Part shown: piece after piece, positions 13,168 through 18,273 of the stretch
Layout of the letters: each line of letters begins with the position of its first letter
Numbering within the stretch: position 1 is the first letter of the stretch
Source of the DNA: Flavobacteriaceae bacterium
GTDB lineage: Bacteria; Bacteroidota; Bacteroidia; Flavobacteriales; Flavobacteriaceae
Direction of reading: 5' to 3'
Assembly (NCBI GenBank): GCA_021647405.1
Contig: JAKIUU010000042.1
Location: 1-18,273, forward strand
DNA length: 18,273 nucleotides
Notes under the pieces: generated by a model
Database searches by the model: none
What the model was told of the DNA's origin: nothing
The model's input: only the letters and a program-made list of their open reading frames with translations
Translations under genes and position numbers: made by a program

Positions 13168-16100
13168 ATGGCAAAAATTTTAGGACTTGACTTGGGAACC
13201 AACTCTATTGGGTGGGCAATACTTGATGATGATAAAGATGAAAACAAACTTGAAGATAAAGGTGTTTTAATTTTTACAGAAGGTGTTAAAAAAGTTAAAG
13301 GACAAGAAAAATCAAAAGCTGCTGAACGTACAGGTTTTCGAAGTGCTAGAAGACTCAATTTTAGACGAAAAATCAGAAAATACCAGACACTTTTAGTGCT
13401 AGCTAAATACAAAATGTGTCCTTTAACTATTGATGAAGTGATAGAGTGCCGTAAGTCAAATTTTAAAAGATATCCAACGAGGCCTGAATTTTTAAAATGG
13501 CTAACAACCGATGATGATTTAAATATTAATCCATATTATTATAGAGATAAATCTAGTAGAAAAAATATTGGCAAATATGAGTTAGGCAGAGCCTTATACC
13601 ATATTGCACAACGAAGAGGTTTTTTGAGTAATCGCTTAGATCAAACTGATGACAATTTAATCAAATTAAAAAAAGATGAAATACAAGATTTAATTAATAA
13701 TGATAGTCTTAATAAGATTGAATTATTAAATGAAATTGAGACAGTTTTTGAAAGCTATGAACTCAAAGAGAAAAACAAAAAGGATTGTGTTAATGCCACC
13801 GAAGAAAAACTTTGGAGTATAAGAAAATATATAATTAATGTTATTGAGAATAAAATAAAAGGTAAAGATTATTCAAAAATAGAAGAGGTAAAAAAAGAAA
13901 TTGGCAGATATATAAATAAACCTGAAAATCTTGGGGCTGTTGAAGGCAATATCACAGAATTAAATAAAGCTATCAAAGATGCTAACTGCAAAACTTTAGG
14001 TCAATATTTTTGGAAACTATACCAAGAAGATAGAAATAATATTGAAAATAAAATTCGTAACAACTACACTTCAAGAGAAGAACATTATTTAGAAGAATTT
14101 GAAATAATATGTAAAGCTCAAGAATTAGAAAGTATTGATGATAGTAAAAAAGATGCTAATGAAAGATATAGTGGCATTGTAAAAGAATTCTACAAAGCCA
14201 TTTTTTATCAACGCCCTTTAAAATCACAAAAAGGATTAATTGGAAAATGTTCTTTAGAGCCAAACCGCACACGCTGTTCGGTGTCGAGACCAGAATTTGA
14301 AAAGTTTAGAATGTATAGCTTTATCAATACGATAAAGCTTAAAGCACCTGAGGATGAAAAATTTAGATTTCTTAACCAAGACGAAAAAGAGAAAATAACC
14401 TCTAAATTTTATAGAAAGTCGAAACCAACTTTTGCTTTTGAAGATATTAAAAGTGTTTTAGGTAAAGAATGTTTTTACAATTATAAAGATAAAGCTACGG
14501 TTAGCGGTTGCCCAACAATAGCTAACTTAAAAATAATTTTTGGAGATGATTGGAAGAATGTGATATATAAAAATTATACTAACAAAACCATAAAAAACAG
14601 AAAAACTGGAGAAGTTATTGGTGAAAAAACAAAAGATGACGTAATTACAGATGTTTGGCACGTGCTTTCAACTTATACTTCCGAAGAAAAGTTAAAAGAT
14701 TTTGCTTTAAACAAACTAAATTTGAACATAAAAGCAGCCGATAAATTTGCTAAAATTCATTTAAAAAAGGACTATGCAAATTTAAGTTTGTATGCAATTA
14801 ATAAAATATTACCCTATTTAAAAGCTGGTTTATTGTATTCGCACGCTGTATTTATGGCAAATATAAATACATTGGTTAAACCAGAAAGATGGAAAAATAA
14901 AGAAGATAGAACGCTTATTGAAAATGAAGTTGGAGAAATCATTAATCACCATCAAGAAGAAAACAAATTGGTTTTTGTAATAAACAGTTTATTGCAAAAC
15001 TGTTTTAACAATAATTTTAATTACTCTAAAGAAGCAGAAAGCAGTTATAAAACTGATTTAGAAAAAGCATTAAAAAAGGAATTTGGAGTTAGAAATTGGT
15101 CAACTAAATCAAATAAAGAACAAATTTTATCTAATGCTTTTGAAAAATTCATACAATTATTAAAAGAATGTAAACATCTTAAAACAAAACGGATTGATGA
15201 AAAGATTTTAGAATTTTTATCTGATAATGATTTGCTCATAACAGAAAAAGCTAACAAACTTTACCATCCCTCTGATATCGAAAAATTTAGTTCGGTAAAA
15301 TTAAAAGATAGAGAAGGGGGAATAATCAAAATTAATGGCAAAGAAGTCGTCGGTTTAGGAAGTCCGGATGTGGGTTCTATAAAAAACCCAATGGCAATGA
15401 AAGCCTTACATCAATTAAAAAAGCTCATCAACGCTTTAATTATTGAAGGACAAATTGATGAAAACACAAAAATTAACATTGAACTTTCTCGTCAGTTAAA
15501 CGATGCCAACAAAAGAAAAGCTATAGAAAAATGGCAAAATGATAAAAAAGAATTATATCAAGAATATAAAAAGAAAATAAAAGAGCTTTATAAAAAAGAA
15601 ACAGGTGATGAATTAAAAGAAGTAACCAATAGTGATATAGAAAAATTTACTTATGCTTTAGAACAAAGAGAGGATGGGAAAATAGTGAGCAAAGAAGATA
15701 TCTTAAAATACACCTTATGGAAAGAGCAAAACCACATTTGTATTTATACAGGAAAAACCATTAGATTATCAAGTTTTTTAGGAGCAAATCCAACATTTGA
15801 TATTGAACATACTTTGCCAAGAAGCCGTTCTTGGGACAATTCAAAAATAAATAAAACACTTTGCGAAAATAAATTTAACAGAGATACTAAAAAAGATAGT
15901 ATTCCAACTGAATTGCCTGATAAAATATATAATGAAATTCTTCCAAGAATAAAACATTGGAAAGATAAGTATGAATCATTAAATGATGAAATTGAAAAGT
16001 TAATACGTCAATCAAGAAACGCTACTGATAAAGAAAAAAAAGACAGGTTTATACAGAGACGCCATTATTTAAAAATGGAATACAACTATTGGAAAGGAAA

Positions 16101-17646
16101 GTACAGTCGTTTTACGATGGAAGAGATTAAAGACGGTTTTAAAAATAGTCAGGCAGTAGATATTGGTATTATTTCCAAATATTCAAGAGCTTATTTAAAA
16201 TCAGTATTTAAGAAAGTGTATTCGGTAAAAGGAGAAATGGTAGCCGAATACCGAAAAGCCTGGGGATTACATGATACATTTAAAGACAAATGGGGTAGAA
16301 CCCAATATAAACCGAAAGACAGAAGTAATCACATACACCATTGTATAGATGCAGTTACTATTGCCGCTATGAATAAAAACAAATACGACAAACTGGCTCA
16401 TGCTTGGGGACTAGAAGATAAAGGTGATTTCAATACTGCTAAAAAGGAGTTGGAAAATGAAAAGCCTTGGAAAACTTTTACCGAAGATGTAAGAAATTTA
16501 GAAAACGAAGTTTTTATTGTGCATCAAAATAGAGATATATTACCTATTCAAACTAAGAAATTTGAGCGTAAAAGAGGTAAGATTCAGTATGTTTTGGAAT
16601 ATGAAAAAGATAATAATGGGAATTACATCAGAGATGAAAAAGGAAAGAAAATCCCTCAAAAGGATAAGGAAGAAAAATTAATTTACAAACTTGACGAGAA
16701 TGGAAAACGTATTCCTAAAATCCAACAAGGAGATACAGTTAGAGGTCCTTTGCATTTAGACACCTTTTATGGAGCAATTGCTAAGGATAAAGAAGGTATA
16801 ATTAAAAAGGATGATAACGACAATATAATACCAAATTACGTTGTCCGAAAAGAACTCTCAAAACTCAAAAAATCTGATGTAGCAAAAATTATTGACGCTA
16901 ACATAAAAGCTATTGTAGAACAAGCACAAAAAGAGGGATTAATTTCTTTTAATAAAAATGGTGCTAAAGTAAGTGAGGAGGGTATTTGGCAAAATAAAGA
17001 AAAACAAATTCCTCTTAAAAAAGTGAGGATTTATACACCATCAGTAAAATCTCCATTAAAAGACTTTAAAAAACATGCAACTCCTTTTCTTTCTAAAAAA
17101 GAATATAAACAACAATACAATGTAGTTAATGAGGAAAACTATTGTTTAGCTATATATGAAGGTGTTAATGATAGTGGTAAAATATTTAGAGATAAAGAGT
17201 TAGTAAATAACATTGAGGGAGGTAATTATTATAAATTGAGTAATAGTAATCATAGGAGAGAATACGATTTAGTACCCAATCCACATGAAAAATCTAATCT
17301 TTCATTAAAATATATTCTTAAAAAAGGATTAATGATATTAATTTATAAGATCAGCCCTGATGAAATTTGGGAGTTATCTCAAACTCAATTATTGGGTAGA
17401 TTGTTTGAAATCACTCAGCTAGATGTAGAAAAGTCAGCAGAAATAAAGTTGTTACATCACCAAGAAGCGAGAGAAAAAAAAGAAATCACACTATTTATGG
17501 GACTTAAGACAGGTATGAAAGGTGGTAAAAACATTGATAACTCTAAACAATTCCCTTGGATTAAAGTTGGTGTAAACAAATTTGATTGTTTAGTAGAAGG
17601 CTATGATTTTAAAATTACACCAACTAGTAAAATTATAAGGATATAA
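13168..17646 (+). CDS. cas9: Type II-C CRISPR-associated endonuclease Cas9
   Basis: The 1,492-aa protein is a complete Cas9, the RNA-guided double-strand DNA nuclease. RuvC-I is GLDLGTNSIGW with D8. The arginine-rich bridge helix is at about 50–77, followed by the REC lobe to about 740. RuvC-II is INIELSRQ with E772. HNH has the CIYTG entry (858–862), DIEH with catalytic H881, and N895 and N904 at exactly the spacings of S. pyogenes N854 and N863. RuvC-III is HIHHCIDAV with H1058 and D1061. The C-terminal part has the type II-C RGPLHLDTFYG stretch and a lysine-rich PAM-interacting region. The size is typical of the large II-C Cas9s of Bacteroidetes. Neither frame nor catalytic residues are damaged, so it should cut DNA. 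The ATG used directly precedes RuvC-I. The tracrRNA is divergent upstream and the CRISPR array follows; cas1, cas2 and csn2 are absent here. Confidence 0.98.
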   Translation: MAKILGLDLGTNSIGWAILDDDKDENKLEDKGVLIFTEGVKKVKGQEKSKAAERTGFRSARRLNFRRKIRKYQTLLVLAKYKMCPLTIDEVIECRKSNFKRYPTRPEFLKWLTTDDDLNINPYYYRDKSSRKNIGKYELGRALYHIAQRRGFLSNRLDQTDDNLIKLKKDEIQDLINNDSLNKIELLNEIETVFESYELKEKNKKDCVNATEEKLWSIRKYIINVIENKIKGKDYSKIEEVKKEIGRYINKPENLGAVEGNITELNKAIKDANCKTLGQYFWKLYQEDRNNIENKIRNNYTSREEHYLEEFEIICKAQELESIDDSKKDANERYSGIVKEFYKAIFYQRPLKSQKGLIGKCSLEPNRTRCSVSRPEFEKFRMYSFINTIKLKAPEDEKFRFLNQDEKEKITSKFYRKSKPTFAFEDIKSVLGKECFYNYKDKATVSGCPTIANLKIIFGDDWKNVIYKNYTNKTIKNRKTGEVIGEKTKDDVITDVWHVLSTYTSEEKLKDFALNKLNLNIKAADKFAKIHLKKDYANLSLYAINKILPYLKAGLLYSHAVFMANINTLVKPERWKNKEDRTLIENEVGEIINHHQEENKLVFVINSLLQNCFNNNFNYSKEAESSYKTDLEKALKKEFGVRNWSTKSNKEQILSNAFEKFIQLLKECKHLKTKRIDEKILEFLSDNDLLITEKANKLYHPSDIEKFSSVKLKDREGGIIKINGKEVVGLGSPDVGSIKNPMAMKALHQLKKLINALIIEGQIDENTKINIELSRQLNDANKRKAIEKWQNDKKELYQEYKKKIKELYKKETGDELKEVTNSDIEKFTYALEQREDGKIVSKEDILKYTLWKEQNHICIYTGKTIRLSSFLGANPTFDIEHTLPRSRSWDNSKINKTLCENKFNRDTKKDSIPTELPDKIYNEILPRIKHWKDKYESLNDEIEKLIRQSRNATDKEKKDRFIQRRHYLKMEYNYWKGKYSRFTMEEIKDGFKNSQAVDIGIISKYSRAYLKSVFKKVYSVKGEMVAEYRKAWGLHDTFKDKWGRTQYKPKDRSNHIHHCIDAVTIAAMNKNKYDKLAHAWGLEDKGDFNTAKKELENEKPWKTFTEDVRNLENEVFIVHQNRDILPIQTKKFERKRGKIQYVLEYEKDNNGNYIRDEKGKKIPQKDKEEKLIYKLDENGKRIPKIQQGDTVRGPLHLDTFYGAIAKDKEGIIKKDDNDNIIPNYVVRKELSKLKKSDVAKIIDANIKAIVEQAQKEGLISFNKNGAKVSEEGIWQNKEKQIPLKKVRIYTPSVKSPLKDFKKHATPFLSKKEYKQQYNVVNEENYCLAIYEGVNDSGKIFRDKELVNNIEGGNYYKLSNSNHRREYDLVPNPHEKSNLSLKYILKKGLMILIYKISPDEIWELSQTQLLGRLFEITQLDVEKSAEIKLLHHQEAREKKEITLFMGLKTGMKGGKNIDNSKQFPWIKVGVNKFDCLVEGYDFKITPTSKIIRI

Positions 17647-17762
17647 ATAAATAATCTAAAGACTTTAGAAGTTCTTTGACATTTTGTAATAATCTTAAAA
17701 AATAGGTGATACGCAAACACCATTCACTTATTTTATAGCAGAGAGTTTGTGAATCTCCCTTC

Positions 17763-18260
17763 CGGTCGATTTGATTAAAGATTAGAAAACACGATATTTC
17801 TGTTTGCTTTAAATACATAGAGGTTGTAGTTGTGGTTTGATTAAAGATTAGAAAACACGATATTATATTTTTCGGGTTATGTTTTTACTGGCCAGTTGTG
17901 GTTTGATTAAAGATTAGAAAACACGATATTCAAACTACAAAAGAAAAGAGATAGTATTATGTTGTGGTTTGATTAAAGATTAGAAAACACGATATTCAAA
18001 ACCACCCATTTAGAAACTATATACGTGTTGTGGTTTGATTAAAGATTAGAAAACACGATATTTGAAGTTGCTTTCGTTATTCCAGACACAGAGTTGTGGT
18101 TTGATTAAAGATTAGAAAACACGATATTTTCATAACTTTGGCTTTTTTTACTGAAAGGGTTGTGGTTTGATTAAAGATTAGAAAACACGATATTATGGTT
18201 ACGCCTTGGTGTTAGTTTTTCTATGTTGTGGGTTGATTAAAGATTAGAAAACACGATATT
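17763..18260 (+). CRISPR. CRISPR array, 8 repeats and 7 spacers, type II-C
   Basis: Repeats of 36 bp start at 17763, 17829, 17895, 17961, 18027, 18093, 18159 and 18225. All seven spacers are exactly 30 bp (period 66). The consensus begins GTTGTGGTTTG, continues ATTAAAGATTAGAAA and ends ACACGATATT. Repeats 2–7 are identical. Repeat 1 differs in six of its first seven bases, and repeat 8 has T8 changed to G. After repeat 8 only 13 bases remain, so the array may continue past the window. Orientation is plus, because the 5' part of the repeat pairs with the tracrRNA anti-repeat, giving crRNAs of spacer followed by repeat. Spacer targets cannot be told from here, and no match to the window was seen by eye. 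The 116-bp gap from cas9 (17647–17762) shows no gene. Confidence 0.98.
17770..17802 (+). promoter_or_regulatory. Possible promoter embedded in repeat 1
   Basis: TTTG (17770–17773, repeat positions 8–11), a 21-nt gap and TATTTCTG (17795–17802) spanning the repeat end and spacer 1 match the Bacteroidetes layout TTTG–N17-23–TAnnTTTG with one mismatch. Transcription would begin about 7 nt later, inside spacer 1. Confidence 0.35.
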
Positions 18261-18273
18261 AGTAAAACACTAA

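Noticed and set aside
13137..13412. A 91-aa minus-strand open frame overlapping the cas9 start and tracrRNA promoter
   Set aside because: It is antisense to the RuvC-I and bridge helix of cas9 and has low-complexity Ser/Leu composition; it is a shadow frame.
17656..17668. CTAAAG-A-CTTTAG as a terminator for cas9
   Set aside because: The loop would be one base, the stem is AT-rich and no T-run follows.
17633..17818. A 61-aa minus-strand open frame between cas9 and the array
   Set aside because: It includes repeat 1 and spacer 1 of the CRISPR array and has no family resemblance.
17799..18224. Self-targeting spacers
   Set aside because: No spacer was seen to match other parts of this window by eye; a full search was not possible.

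Overview
The window looks like chromosome of a low-GC member of the Bacteroidetes, most likely Flavobacteriia. Several genes have a box matching the Bacteroidetes sigma factor −7 consensus TAnnTTTG upstream, Shine-Dalgarno sequences are largely absent, and many proteins (the 606-aa conserved protein, the PG_1098-type methyltransferase, the secreted cyclophilin, the ~1,490-aa type II-C Cas9) are of kinds typical of that phylum. The species cannot be named from the sequence alone.

Left part (1–5405), all genes on the minus strand. A likely operon reads leftwards from 3861: a 606-aa uncharacterised protein with TIM-barrel flavoenzyme-like motifs, a HI0933/YhiN-family flavoprotein, and a small exported LTxxQ-like protein. 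Right of it lie a GNAT acetyltransferase and an IS200/IS605-type Y1 (RAYT-like) transposase. The 391-bp gap upstream of the transposase carries four related small hairpins in two opposed pairs, resembling the REP/REPIN elements such transposases mobilise.

Middle part (5406–12602), mostly plus strand: peptide chain release factor 3; an unusual fusion of two tandem glutaredoxin-like CPDC domains to a thioredoxin reductase; then a tight cluster of an AI-2E/PerM-type membrane protein, a DUF1697 protein (TTG start), an SRPBCC protein and a PG_1098-type methyltransferase (GTG start). A secreted cyclophilin-type prolyl isomerase lies convergent to this cluster.

Right part (12603–18273) is a compact type II-C CRISPR-Cas locus. 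A 565-bp gene-free stretch holds the cyclophilin promoter, dispersed palindromes and a minus-strand tracrRNA with a clear terminator. Divergent from it is cas9 (1,492 aa, all RuvC and HNH catalytic residues visible), followed after 116 bp by an array of eight 36-bp repeats and seven spacers of exactly 30 bp, reaching almost to the window edge. No cas1 or cas2 is present here. The array is transcribed in the same direction as cas9, because the 5' part of its repeat pairs with the anti-repeat of the tracrRNA.

The most interesting observation is that the tracrRNA carries, 5' of its anti-repeat, a second segment that mimics the CRISPR repeat (TTGTG, 3-nt gap, GATTAAA) and can fold onto the anti-repeat. 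This is the architecture of a natural single-guide RNA (tracr-L in Streptococcus pyogenes). In addition, an 11-nt piece of the repeat sits in the cas9 leader a few bases before the start codon. Together these suggest possible autoregulation of this Cas9 system by its own RNA. The folding is read from the sequence; the function is inference.
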